This document shows, one piece after another, positions 36,615 to 44,923 of a DNA stretch of 64,000 nt; within the stretch, counting starts at the first letter, position 1; each line of letters begins with the position of its first letter. Under the pieces are notes generated by a model. That model was not told the origin of the DNA. It searched no databases and saw nothing but the letters and a program-made list of their open reading frames with translations. Both the position numbers and the translations under genes were made by a program. Source of the stretch: Formosa sediminum. GTDB lineage: Bacteria; Bacteroidota; Bacteroidia; Flavobacteriales; Flavobacteriaceae. The stretch covers positions 2,389,001 to 2,453,000 of the forward strand of contig NZ_CP041637.1 in NCBI RefSeq assembly GCF_007197735.1, written 5' to 3'.

Positions 36615-37067
36615 TTATTTTAAAATGCTTTCGTTAGTATATATTTTTTTGTTTGAAATTAAATCGTTTATGACTTCTGCCACTTCGTAAAAATGTTCAA
36701 TTTTTTCAGCTGAAATATTTTTTCTTACAGCTTCATTAAAAATTAAAACACGCTCTTTAGAAAAGTTTCTTTTTTCTTTACCAATTTCAGTTAAATGAAT
36801 TAAAACGCCACGGCCATCTTCAGGATTTGGTTTACGTTCAATTAGCCCTTGGGTTTCCATGTTTTTAATTATCCTGGATAAACTTGTGGCTTCCATTCCC
36901 ATTTTAGGACCAAGAGAAGTAGAAGGTGTGCCTTTTTCAGGGTCAATACTAAGTAATGCAAAACCTATGGCCATAGTGCTGTTAAATTTTGTACCTTGTT
37001 CGTTATACATTTTGGTAACGGCTAGCCATGTGTGCCGTAAAACATAGTCGATTGTCTTATCTTTCAT
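36615..37067 (-). CDS. MarR family regulator of the fad operon
   Basis: The 150-residue winged-helix protein has TKMYNEQGTKFNSTMAIGFA, then ATSLSRIIKNMETQGLIERK and NPEDGRGVLIHLTEIGKE, the typical recognition helix and wing. It is the first gene of the beta-oxidation operon. Local control of fadN, fadA and fadE, with an acyl-CoA or fatty acid as a possible ligand, is therefore likely. An 18-bp perfect palindrome lies over its own promoter region. Confidence 0.92.
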   Translation of the reverse strand: MKDKTIDYVLRHTWLAVTKMYNEQGTKFNSTMAIGFALLSIDPEKGTPSTSLGPKMGMEATSLSRIIKNMETQGLIERKPNPEDGRGVLIHLTEIGKEKRNFSKERVLIFNEAVRKNISAEKIEHFYEVAEVINDLISNKKIYTNESILK

Positions 37068-37084
37068 TTTAATTTATCTTATCT

Positions 37085-37092
37085 CAAATATA
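37085..37092 (-). promoter_or_regulatory. -7 box of the marR-fad operon
   Basis: The minus strand reads TATATTTG, a full match to TAnnTTTG, 18 bases before the ATG. Confidence 0.6.
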
Positions 37093-37100
37093 GCAAATAA

Positions 37101-37118
37101 TATTATGCATGCATAATA
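37101..37118. promoter_or_regulatory. Probable MarR operator, 18-bp perfect palindrome
   Basis: TATTATGCATGCATAATA is a perfect palindrome whose centre lies about 21 bases upstream of the -7 box. It therefore covers the expected -33 region. Binding there would block polymerase, consistent with autorepression. Confidence 0.65.
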
Positions 37119-37150
37119 AATTAGTGAATATTTAACTAAAATAAGAAATA

Positions 37151-37179
37151 AAAAAACTCCTTAAAATGTTAAGGAGTTT
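37151..37179 (-). terminator. Terminator of the acyl-CoA ligase gene
   Basis: AAACTCCTTAA (37154-37164) pairs with TTAAGGAGTTT (37169-37179). In the minus direction it is followed by a T-run, seven bases after the ligase stop. Confidence 0.85.
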
Positions 37180-37185
37180 AATGAA

Positions 37186-38955
37186 TTAGGATCTATATAT
37201 GGATTCTATTAAGGATTTGTAAATTTCTTTAATGTTTTTTCGCTTTAACTTTAATGTCGGAGTTAGTTGTCCGTTATCAATAGACCAGACATCTGGCGTG
37301 AGTTTAAAAGCTTTAATTTGTTCCCAATTTCCAAAACCTTTGTTAGAATAATCGATTTCTTTTTGAATGCGATCTAGTAAACGTTGGTCTGTGCACAAAG
37401 CATCAATATTGCTGAATTCTATATTATGGCGTTTTGCCCATTCTGTAATAAATTCAATATTTGGTTGGATTAAAGCTGCTGGCATTTTTTCGCCTTCCCC
37501 AATTACTATAACTTGTTCTATAAATCGGGATTGTTTCAGTTTATTTTCAATTACAGCTGGTGCAATGTATTTTCCTCCGCTTGTTTTAAAAATTTCTTTT
37601 TTACGATCTGTAATTTTTAAAAACCCATCATTAGAAATTTCTCCAATATCTCCCGTATGGAAATACGCTCCTGACATGACATCTTTTGTTCTTTCAGGAT
37701 CTTTATAATAGCCTAACATGACATTTGGACCTTTAACTAAGATTTCACCATCTTCAGCAATCTTAACTTCTATATTATCTATAAGTTTACCAACTGTACC
37801 AACTCTAAATCCAAAATCTCTTTGGTCGTTTACAGAAATAACAGGTGAGGTTTCTGTTAAGCCATAACCTTCCATGATTGGAATACCTGCAGCAGCAAAA
37901 ATACGTGTTAGCCTTTTTTGTAATGGAGCACTACCAGAGACCATAAGTTCAATTTCTCCGCCTAAACCTTCTTTCCATTTACTAAAAATTAGTTTTCTAG
38001 CTACAGCCAATTGTTTTTCGTACCACCATCCATTTTTACCGTAAGGTTCATACTTTAGTCCTAAATCTATAGCCCAAAAGAATAACGCTTTTTTAAGGCC
38101 TGTTAAGTCGCTTCCTTTAGCTACAATCTTATCGTATACCTTTTCATATAATCGTGGTACAGCAGTCATTACATGTGGTCGTATCTCTTTCATGTTATCT
38201 GCCATTTTATCAATAGACTCGGCATAATAAATTTCTACACCACAATATTGATATAAATAAATTAGCATACGCTCAAAAACGTGACATATAGGTAAAAAAC
38301 TTAGTGCACGAGATTTACCATGACTAAATGGTACACGTTTTTCACTGTTAAGTACATTTGAAACTAAATTATTATGCGACAACATTACACCCTTAGGTGT
38401 CCCTGTAGTTCCTGAAGTATATATTAAAGTTGCTAAATCATTAGGTTTAACATTCGCTTTATGGGTTTCAACTTCAGGTTGATTTGAGGTGTCTGCACCT
38501 AATGTAAGTAGTTCTTTCCAATTCTTCTCATTTGGAATCTCGTCAAATGTGTATACAGCTTTTAAAAGAGTATTGTCTTTAATCTTATTTAACTTTTCTA
38601 AAACGTCTTTATCTGATACAAAACAATAAGTAGCTTCAGAATGATTTAGAATATATTCATAATCGGTTTCAGAAATTGTAGGATAAATAGGAACATTATT
38701 GGCGCCAATTTGTAGCACACCAATATCCATAATATTCCATTCTGTTCTATTATTGGTAGATATTACAGCAATTTTATCGTTTGGTTTTACACCTAGTCGG
38801 AGCAAAGCACGACTTATTGCATTGGCTTGATCTATATATTCCTGTGTAGATATAGAGGTCCAAGTGTTACCGTATTTAGTTGTTAGAGATTTGTTTAAGT
38901 TGTATTTTTCTAACTGATAATACGGAAAGTCGAATATTCGTGTAATGTTTATCAT
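37186..38955 (-). CDS. Long-chain fatty acid-CoA ligase
   Basis: The 589-residue AMP-forming ligase activates fatty acids for the beta-oxidation genes that follow on the same strand. The P-loop-like motif is LIYTSGTTGTPKGVMLSH. Further motifs are GYGLTETSPVISVN, YFHTGDIGEI and the C-terminal KEIFKTSGGKYIAPAVIENK. No signal peptide is present. It has its own terminator, so it is transcribed separately from the marR-fad operon. Confidence 0.93.
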   Translation of the reverse strand: MINITRIFDFPYYQLEKYNLNKSLTTKYGNTWTSISTQEYIDQANAISRALLRLGVKPNDKIAVISTNNRTEWNIMDIGVLQIGANNVPIYPTISETDYEYILNHSEATYCFVSDKDVLEKLNKIKDNTLLKAVYTFDEIPNEKNWKELLTLGADTSNQPEVETHKANVKPNDLATLIYTSGTTGTPKGVMLSHNNLVSNVLNSEKRVPFSHGKSRALSFLPICHVFERMLIYLYQYCGVEIYYAESIDKMADNMKEIRPHVMTAVPRLYEKVYDKIVAKGSDLTGLKKALFFWAIDLGLKYEPYGKNGWWYEKQLAVARKLIFSKWKEGLGGEIELMVSGSAPLQKRLTRIFAAAGIPIMEGYGLTETSPVISVNDQRDFGFRVGTVGKLIDNIEVKIAEDGEILVKGPNVMLGYYKDPERTKDVMSGAYFHTGDIGEISNDGFLKITDRKKEIFKTSGGKYIAPAVIENKLKQSRFIEQVIVIGEGEKMPAALIQPNIEFITEWAKRHNIEFSNIDALCTDQRLLDRIQKEIDYSNKGFGNWEQIKAFKLTPDVWSIDNGQLTPTLKLKRKNIKEIYKSLIESIYRS

Positions 38956-39131
38956 GAATTGTTATGTGGATCGGTGATGCAAAATATAAAATTTATTGAA
39001 ATATTGCAAATATTAAAATTAACATAGTTTATTTAGAGTCAAATTGATGAATTTGTTTATATATGTTAAAAATTTTAAGAATATAATATTTTGAGTTAAA
39101 GCTAAATTTTAATTGATAGGTAATAAAGCAA

Positions 39132-39163
39132 AAAAAAACTGTCTAATTATAGACAGTTTTTTT
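39132..39163 (-). terminator. Terminator of the CarboxypepD_reg-like gene
   Basis: CTGTCTA (39139-39145) pairs with TAGACAG (39150-39156) around a four-base loop, with A- and T-runs on either side. It lies just after the stop at 39172 on the minus strand. Confidence 0.85.
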
Positions 39164-39171
39164 AGTGATTA

Positions 39172-39945
39172 TTAAATTTTTGATCTGCCCCGGCTTAACA
39201 CCTTATATTCTTCATAACAGCCACTTATGGCATCGAGAATTTGAAGATCGTTAGCAGAATTTATAAAGTCTTTAGAGTAATTACATTGCCTTACAATTTC
39301 ATCTAAGTCTACGCGATCTACCTGTAATAAAACAGTGAGCATTTCTCTGTCAAATCGCGAAGCTAATAGATTTCTAATCTCGTCATCCTGTTTCATCTGC
39401 TTCAGTTTTTTCATTTCCTGAGGCTTTTTTCCGAAGATATTATATAGAAAATCTGCTGGGTTAAAAATAGAATTTAAAATTTTATTTACACTTGTCCCTC
39501 CTGAACCTGCCTCGTAACCATTTTGTAATCCAGAAATACTATACTGGTAATTATTATTAATAGGGACTTGCTTAATATCTACTTCTAAGAAACCTGTTAA
39601 TCTAAATTGGTTTACTACAACTTCTTCTAAGGCTAAAGCTAATTCTGTTAAAGCAATGGTTGAACTTCCGAATTTTAACCAGTCGTTCGTTACTTTAACT
39701 TTTAAAGATTTAAAACCTAAATAAGAAAGGTGAAGCGTATCATTTACTTTAGCCGAAATCTTAAATTCTCCCTTAGCATTTGTAGTACTACCTTTAACCT
39801 GATTAATATTTACAATGTTTACACCTTCAAGTGGCTCGTCTGTAGACCCATTAATAATTACCCCAATTACACTTGTATTGCTGTCTTGTGCAAAAACAGT
39901 TGCAGATGTAAATAACAGGATAAATAATATAAATGTATATTTCAT
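39172..39945 (-). CDS. CarboxypepD_reg-like domain exported protein
   Basis: Taking the ATG at 39945 gives a clean signal peptide (YTFILFILLFTSATVFAQ) and 257 residues. The mature N-terminus is a carboxypeptidase regulatory-like beta-sandwich. It has VIGVIINGSTDEPLEGVNIV, then TNAKGEFKIS and DTLHLSYLGFKSLKV, as found in front of TonB receptors and in small cell-envelope proteins. The C-terminal half is helical and has no recognised domain. An envelope role is inferred. Confidence 0.85.
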   Translation of the reverse strand: MKYTFILFILLFTSATVFAQDSNTSVIGVIINGSTDEPLEGVNIVNINQVKGSTTNAKGEFKISAKVNDTLHLSYLGFKSLKVKVTNDWLKFGSSTIALTELALALEEVVVNQFRLTGFLEVDIKQVPINNNYQYSISGLQNGYEAGSGGTSVNKILNSIFNPADFLYNIFGKKPQEMKKLKQMKQDDEIRNLLASRFDREMLTVLLQVDRVDLDEIVRQCNYSKDFINSANDLQILDAISGCYEEYKVLSRGRSKI

Positions 39946-40031
39946 TGTAATTTTATTAGGCATAAAAGTAGCAAACTAATTAATATTTAGGAAAAGGTAC
40001 TAATTTTTTTGACTAAATATTAACAGAATGC

Positions 40032-41852
40032 TTAGCGTCTAGATCGTCTTGGTCTAGAAGACGCTGAACCTTGATCTGAATTGCTTCGTTTTTCAGAGCT
40101 AAATCCAGAGTTAGAACGTCTTGGTTTAGACTCTGAATTTCGTTTTCTATCACCTCCAGATTTAGAACGTCTTTCGCCTCTAAAGCCACCATCTTTACGG
40201 TCTCTACGGCCTCCGCCACCACGACTTCTATTGCCACCACGACCACCGCCGCCTTTGTTTTCTGTTTCTTCTACATTAACAAAACGACCATCGTGTTTAT
40301 AATCTGTAAAAAATGCAAGTACTTTATCTTTAAGTTCTTTTTCTGTATTAAAGAATGAAAAGCTTTCTTTAACATCTACTTTAAAGACATCGTCGCGACC
40401 TAATTCTAAAACTTCTTTTAAGAAATCTTTTAATTTCATCCAATCGAAACCATCACGGCTTCCAACATTAATAAAGAAACGTGCAGCATTTCCATTACTA
40501 ACATGTTCTTTTTCTCTTGTATTTCCTTCGGCTACGTTTAAATCTTTAGATTTTTGATAGTAATTAAAGAAACGAGTAAATTCTACTGAGAAAAATTTCT
40601 GAATTAATTCTTCTTTAGACGTATCTTCAAACATGGTATTAATACTGTCTAAGTACTTATCAATTTCTGGATTAACTTCTGTATTGTGAATTTTATTAGC
40701 TAACGACATTAATTGAACTTCACAAATTTCCATTCCGTTAGGAATTTCTTTTTTAATGAAATCTTTTTTTATAATACGTTCTATACTTTTAATTTTTCTA
40801 ACCTCACTTTTAGAGACAATAACCATAGAAATACCTGTTTTACCAGCACGTCCTGTACGACCACTACGGTGGTTATAAGTTTCAATTTCGTCTGGCAATT
40901 GGTAATTAATAACGTGCGTTATATCGTCTACATCAATTCCTCGAGCAGCTACGTCTGTAGCAACTAACATTTGGATTTGATTATTTCTAAACGATTTCAT
41001 TACTAAATCACGTTGGTTCTGACTCAAGTCACCGTGAAGTGCACCTGCATTGTAACCATCTTCTATAAGTTGTTCAGCTACTTTTTGTGTATCACGCTTT
41101 GTACGACAAAATACTACTGAAAATATATCAGGATTTGCATCGGCTAAACGCTTTAAAGCTTGGTAACGATCTCTAGAATTTACTAAATAGTATTCGTGAG
41201 AGACTTGCGTACTTCCTTCATTTTTATTTCCTACAGTGATTTCCTTAGGACTATCCATGAATTTTTTTGCAATGTTAGAAACCTCTTTAGGCATAGTTGC
41301 AGAAAATAACCAAGTATTTTTGTCTATAGGTGTGTGAGATAAGATGTCTGTGATATCTTCATAAAATCCCATGTTTAGCATTTCATCTGCTTCATCTAGA
41401 ACGCTATATTGAATTTTAGAAATATCAACCATTTTACGGTTAATCATATCTTTCATACGTCCTGGAGTTGCTACAATAATTTGAGCTCCGCGTTTCACAT
41501 CTCTTGCTTGGTCCTGAATACTAGATCCACCATATATAGCAACAACGTTTAAACCTTTACAATATTTACCATACGCTTTAAGTTCGTTAGTAATTTGTAA
41601 ACAAAGTTCGCGCGTAGGCGATAAGATTAATCCTTGAGTGGTTCTGCTATCAATATCTATTTTTTGTAGCATTGGAAAACCAAACGCGGCAGTTTTACCT
41701 GTTCCTGTTTGTGCCAAAGCAACTAAATCTATTTCACTTTCTAATAATAATGGGATGGCTTTGTCTTGGACTTCACTTGGAGTTTCAAACCCCATATCGG
41801 TAATAGCACGCAATAGGTCGTCATTAAGACCTAAATCTTTGAATGTGTTCAT
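40032..41852 (-). CDS. DEAD-box RNA helicase with basic RGG/SR-rich tail
   Basis: The 606-residue helicase has all core motifs: a Q motif (MGFETPSEVQ), ALAQTGTGKTAAFGFP, PTRELCLQ, VLDEADEMLNMGF, FSATMP, then DVAARGIDVDDI and HRSGRTGRAG. Residues near 460-545 look like a DbpA-type RNA-binding domain (FFINVGSRDGFDWMKLK). The last 60 residues are rich in Gly, Arg and Ser (GGGGRGGNRSRGGGGRRD). It resembles DeaD/CsdA, which acts in cold-shock RNA remodelling and ribosome assembly. It has a long structured leader. Confidence 0.93.
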   Translation of the reverse strand: MNTFKDLGLNDDLLRAITDMGFETPSEVQDKAIPLLLESEIDLVALAQTGTGKTAAFGFPMLQKIDIDSRTTQGLILSPTRELCLQITNELKAYGKYCKGLNVVAIYGGSSIQDQARDVKRGAQIIVATPGRMKDMINRKMVDISKIQYSVLDEADEMLNMGFYEDITDILSHTPIDKNTWLFSATMPKEVSNIAKKFMDSPKEITVGNKNEGSTQVSHEYYLVNSRDRYQALKRLADANPDIFSVVFCRTKRDTQKVAEQLIEDGYNAGALHGDLSQNQRDLVMKSFRNNQIQMLVATDVAARGIDVDDITHVINYQLPDEIETYNHRSGRTGRAGKTGISMVIVSKSEVRKIKSIERIIKKDFIKKEIPNGMEICEVQLMSLANKIHNTEVNPEIDKYLDSINTMFEDTSKEELIQKFFSVEFTRFFNYYQKSKDLNVAEGNTREKEHVSNGNAARFFINVGSRDGFDWMKLKDFLKEVLELGRDDVFKVDVKESFSFFNTEKELKDKVLAFFTDYKHDGRFVNVEETENKGGGGRGGNRSRGGGGRRDRKDGGFRGERRSKSGGDRKRNSESKPRRSNSGFSSEKRSNSDQGSASSRPRRSRR

Positions 41853-41964
41853 TCTTGTAATAAGTATTCGATTAAAATATGTAAGTGCTACATAAGAAGG
41901 GAATCGACATACTTAACCTTAAACTTCCAAGTAACACATCCTCTCTCTGAGGAATTTCAAGGTG
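41853..41964 (-). promoter_or_regulatory. Long structured 5' leader of the DEAD-box helicase mRNA
   Basis: A 112-base leader separates the -7 box from the ATG. At its 5' end the minus strand CCTTGAAATTCC (plus 41951-41962) can pair with GGAAGTTTAAGG (plus 41917-41928). That gives ten Watson-Crick pairs and one G-U pair, with a small CCTC/GAGG hairpin nested beside it. Cold-induced helicase mRNAs often have such leaders; a thermosensor or autoregulatory role is inferred. Confidence 0.4.
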
Positions 41965-41972
41965 CAAAGGTA
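41965..41972 (-). promoter_or_regulatory. -7 box of the DEAD-box helicase gene
   Basis: The minus strand reads TACCTTTG, a full match to TAnnTTTG. An inverted repeat, TAAACTAAT-N4-ATTAGTTTA, lies 15-40 bases upstream, over the -33 region. Confidence 0.55.
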
Positions 41973-42030
41973 GTGATTTATTTTATATAAACTAATTTTG
42001 ATTAGTTTATTGTAAATCAATGTCTTAAAT

Positions 42031-42612
42031 TCAGGGTTGTAAATTGTTTAAATATTCTACTAATAAAGAAACGGCTTTTCCGCGATGCCCTATGGTGTTT
42101 TTTTTACTTAAAGGCATTTCTGCAAAGGTCTGAGTGTTTCCTGTGGGTTTAAAAATGGGATCGTAGCCAAATCCATCAGTTCCGTGTTCGGTAGTTGTAA
42201 TTTCGCCATCACAAATTCCTGTAAAAGTTTTCATTATATTTTTAAGAGATAACGCAATTACAGTTTTAAAATTAGCAGTTCGATGTGTGGCACAATCTAA
42301 ATCGGTTAAGAGTTTTTTTATATTGTCTTTTGAACTGCGTTGTGGCCCAGCATATCTTGCAGAATACACACCCGGAGCACCGTTTAAAGCATCGACTTCT
42401 AATCCTGTATCATCTGCAAAACAATCAAAACCATAATGTTCTTTTATATAATTTGCTTTCTGTATGGCATTTCCTTCAATTGTAGGCTGTGTTTCAGGTA
42501 TATCTTCAAAACATTTAATATCGGCTAAACTTAAAAGGGTGATGTGACTAGGAATTAAGGTTTGAACTTCTTTAATTTTATTCTGATTATTAGTAGCAAA
42601 TACAAGTTTCAT
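42031..42612 (-). CDS. rdgB: Non-canonical purine NTP pyrophosphatase RdgB/HAM1
   Basis: From the ATG at 42612 the protein has 193 residues. It removes dITP and XTP from the nucleotide pool. Motifs are the N-terminal KLVFATNNQNKIKEVQ, then CFADDTGLEVDALNGAPGVY and DGFGYDPIFKPTG. The closing FAEMPLSKKNTIGHRGKA carries the substrate-binding residues. A start 21 bases upstream is possible but would add residues unusual for the family. Confidence 0.94.
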   Translation of the reverse strand: MKLVFATNNQNKIKEVQTLIPSHITLLSLADIKCFEDIPETQPTIEGNAIQKANYIKEHYGFDCFADDTGLEVDALNGAPGVYSARYAGPQRSSKDNIKKLLTDLDCATHRTANFKTVIALSLKNIMKTFTGICDGEITTTEHGTDGFGYDPIFKPTGNTQTFAEMPLSKKNTIGHRGKAVSLLVEYLNNLQP

Positions 42613-42867
42613 AGTTAAGTTTTTATTTAACATCTGCTAAAATAACTTTTTAAAGCGAGTTATCCATTATTTAAAAATAAGATGTGTAGATTACAAATAG
42701 GTATAATTTTTAATAATTAATTAATAATATGATTTTTAAGATGATACATTTTATTTTTGTTTTTATTTTGATATTTTATTGAATATTTCACAATTTTTTA
42801 TGACTACAAGCAATGGTTAGATGCCGGTTTTTAATTAAATTTATATAGAACTTTAAAATACTAATCT

Positions 42868-43167
42868 ATGACAATTAACATTCAATATATTCACATGTCT
42901 ACAAGCGAGGCAATGAATGAACATGTAACTACAAAACTTAATAAATTAGCTTTAAAATACGATTGGATTATTTCTGCCGAAGTTATTTTTGAAACCATAA
43001 AAAACGAAAAAGAAGAGGGGAAAATTTGTAAAATTGAATTGAGTGCTCCTGGACCAAGAATTTTTGCATCATCTCAAGAACGTACTTATGAATTAGCTGT
43101 TAAAAATACAATTAACGATTTAGATATTCAGTTGAAAAAGCGTAAACATACTTTTGTAAACTCTTAA
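42868..43167 (+). CDS. hpf: Ribosome hibernation factor HPF/RaiA, short form
   Basis: The 99-residue protein has the single ribosome-binding domain of HPF: MTINIQYIHMSTSEAMNEHV, then KLNKLALKYDWIISAEVIFE and ERTYELAVKNTINDLDIQL. It lacks the C-terminal dimerisation domain of long HPF. It would bind the 30S subunit in stationary phase. It is a single gene with a strong terminator. Confidence 0.92.
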   Translation: MTINIQYIHMSTSEAMNEHVTTKLNKLALKYDWIISAEVIFETIKNEKEEGKICKIELSAPGPRIFASSQERTYELAVKNTINDLDIQLKKRKHTFVNS

Positions 43168-43182
43168 TTATTATATAATTAT

Positions 43183-43262
43183 AGAGAAGATATTTAATTT
43201 TAAATCTTGAATTTTATAACCTATTCTTTGATTTAAGTTGTTAAATATCTTCTCTTTTTTTT
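43183..43262 (+). terminator. Terminator of hpf with a 15-bp perfect stem and long loop
   Basis: AGAGAAGATATTTAA at 43183-43197 pairs perfectly with 43241-43255 and is followed by seven T. The 43-base loop contains a possible inner stem (TAAATC/GATTTA). Confidence 0.8.
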
Positions 43263-43382
43263 AATACATTTTTTTCTGTGAAGATATAATGGTGATATCC
43301 AATTGTTACTCATTAGAATTAATGTATTTTTATCATAATATTAAAATTGTTTGGGGAATTTAAAGTATGGTTACGAAAATAC

Positions 43383-44390
43383 ATGATTAGAAAAATTGTC
43401 TTCCTTTTGCTTTTTATATGGCCTTCTTTATTGGTACAAGCACAAGTTTTAAAGGATTTAGATTCTTTAAAATTTATTCAATTGGTTGATAAACTTTTTA
43501 TTGATCATGATATAAATAATTATTCCTTTAGACTATTTACAAATTATAAATACAAACAATTTAGTGTTAAAAATGAAACGGGTTTTAGAGCTCGATTTGT
43601 ACCAAACAATAAATTTGGAGTTGGTTTTGGTGTTGCTAGTAGTAAACTACTTATTGATATTGCCTTTAATGTAAAGACGAATACAGATGATGTTACGCAT
43701 AGATTTGATATGCAAGGAACATCTATAATTGGGAAAAAAAATTATGTTAATTTTTATGTGCAAACCTATAAGGGTTTTAATGTGAAAAATAATTTTGGAG
43801 CACCTTTTGTGTTTCGAGACGATATACGTTCTGTAACAGTAGGTTTTAATTATTTACGTACAATACCAGATATAGAATTTTCGTATTCCATGTTAAAAGC
43901 AGGAATAGATCATTTAGACCGCAAAGTTTATATAACCGGCGGTATTGGCGCTTTTGGTTTTTACGATTATTTTAGTGCTAGAGGAGATATTTTGTCAGAC
44001 TTACCTGAAGCTTCTTTTAATGAGGAAGCACGTATAAGACGTTATAATAGTACGGCGGTAGGTGTTTTAGGAGGTGTAATGTCTGTATTTAGATTGCATG
44101 GGGACTTTACAGCATCTTGTAATATTATGCCAGGAATAGGTTTAACGTATAAACATGTGACTTTGCACGACGGAACTTATAAACCTTCAAATCCTATTTT
44201 GCTTAAAATGGATTATACATTTGCAGTTGGGTATAATGTAAAGCGGTATTATGTGAGTTTAATTTATGGAGGTGGTGTTTATACTACAGATTTAGATTTC
44301 GATAATGATTACCGTTTTAACCTTACCAAAGCAAAACTTGCTATAGGCTATAAAATAGGATCAGGTAAAAAAACATACCATTATCGTTAA
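43383..44390 (+). CDS. DUF4421 family exported beta-barrel-like protein
   Basis: The ATG at 43383 gives 335 residues and a signal peptide (IVFLLLFIWPSLLVQAQ). The mature part alternates polar and hydrophobic residues through many strands (FGVGFGVASSKLLIDIAFNV, YVNFYVQTYKGFNV, KAKLAIGYKIGSG). That is typical of outer-membrane barrels and matches my memory of DUF4421. The function is unknown. A TTG further upstream would place charged residues before the signal and is less likely. It converges with rlmH ten bases away. Confidence 0.8.
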   Translation: MIRKIVFLLLFIWPSLLVQAQVLKDLDSLKFIQLVDKLFIDHDINNYSFRLFTNYKYKQFSVKNETGFRARFVPNNKFGVGFGVASSKLLIDIAFNVKTNTDDVTHRFDMQGTSIIGKKNYVNFYVQTYKGFNVKNNFGAPFVFRDDIRSVTVGFNYLRTIPDIEFSYSMLKAGIDHLDRKVYITGGIGAFGFYDYFSARGDILSDLPEASFNEEARIRRYNSTAVGVLGGVMSVFRLHGDFTASCNIMPGIGLTYKHVTLHDGTYKPSNPILLKMDYTFAVGYNVKRYYVSLIYGGGVYTTDLDFDNDYRFNLTKAKLAIGYKIGSGKKTYHYR

Positions 44391-44400
44391 TATTAAGGTA

Positions 44401-44874
44401 TTAACGGTGGTGATAAGGTTCGTTTTTTAGAATTGTAAATCCGCGATATAATTGTTCAATAACAAATAAGCGTATCATTTGATGAGAAAAAGTCATTTTG
44501 GATAAAGCAACTTTTCCTTGAGCTTTGGTGTATACTTCTTGAGAGAATCCATATGGGCCTCCAATTACAAAAACGAGTTGCTTAATACCCGAGTTCATAT
44601 GTTTTTGGAGGTAGTTAGAAAATCCAACAGAATCCATTTGTTTACCATTTTCATCTAAAAGTACAAGTACGTCTGTAGCATTTAGTTTTCCTAAGATAAG
44701 TTCGCCTTCTTTTTGTTTTTGTTGCTCCTCACTTAAGTTTTTAACCTTTTTTAAATCAGGAATAATTTCAAATTCAAATTTAATATAAAACCCCAAACGT
44801 TTTTGGTAATCCTCTATTAAGCCTTGTAAGAGCTTATTATCGGTTTTTCCGATGGCCAATAATTTAATGGTCAT
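44401..44874 (-). CDS. rlmH: 23S rRNA pseudouridine-1915 N3-methyltransferase RlmH
   Basis: The 157-residue SPOUT methyltransferase acts on 23S rRNA helix 69. It starts TIKLLAIGKTDNKLL and has VLLDENGKQMDS and FVIGGPYGFSQEVY for the knot and SAM site. It closes with SKMTFSHQMIRLFVIEQLYRG and LKNEPYHHR, the diagnostic C-terminus. The length is exactly typical. Confidence 0.97.
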   Translation of the reverse strand: MTIKLLAIGKTDNKLLQGLIEDYQKRLGFYIKFEFEIIPDLKKVKNLSEEQQKQKEGELILGKLNATDVLVLLDENGKQMDSVGFSNYLQKHMNSGIKQLVFVIGGPYGFSQEVYTKAQGKVALSKMTFSHQMIRLFVIEQLYRGFTILKNEPYHHR

Positions 44875-44887
44875 AATTTTAAGTAAA

Positions 44888-44895
44888 CAAATTTA
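44888..44895 (-). promoter_or_regulatory. -7 box of rlmH
   Basis: The minus strand reads TAAATTTG, matching TAnnTTTG, 14 bases from the ATG. No convincing -33 element is seen. Confidence 0.4.
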
Positions 44896-44923
44896 AAATA
44901 AAGGTTATTAATACGTTTTAGAT

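Noticed and set aside
40081-40302. Proline/arginine-rich plus-strand frame opposite the helicase tail
   Set aside because: It is the antisense reading of the Gly/Arg/Ser-rich repeats of the helicase C-terminus.
42285-42485. Open frame opposite rdgB
   Set aside because: The minus-strand gene is a clear RdgB with all motifs; the opposite frame has no signal or family.
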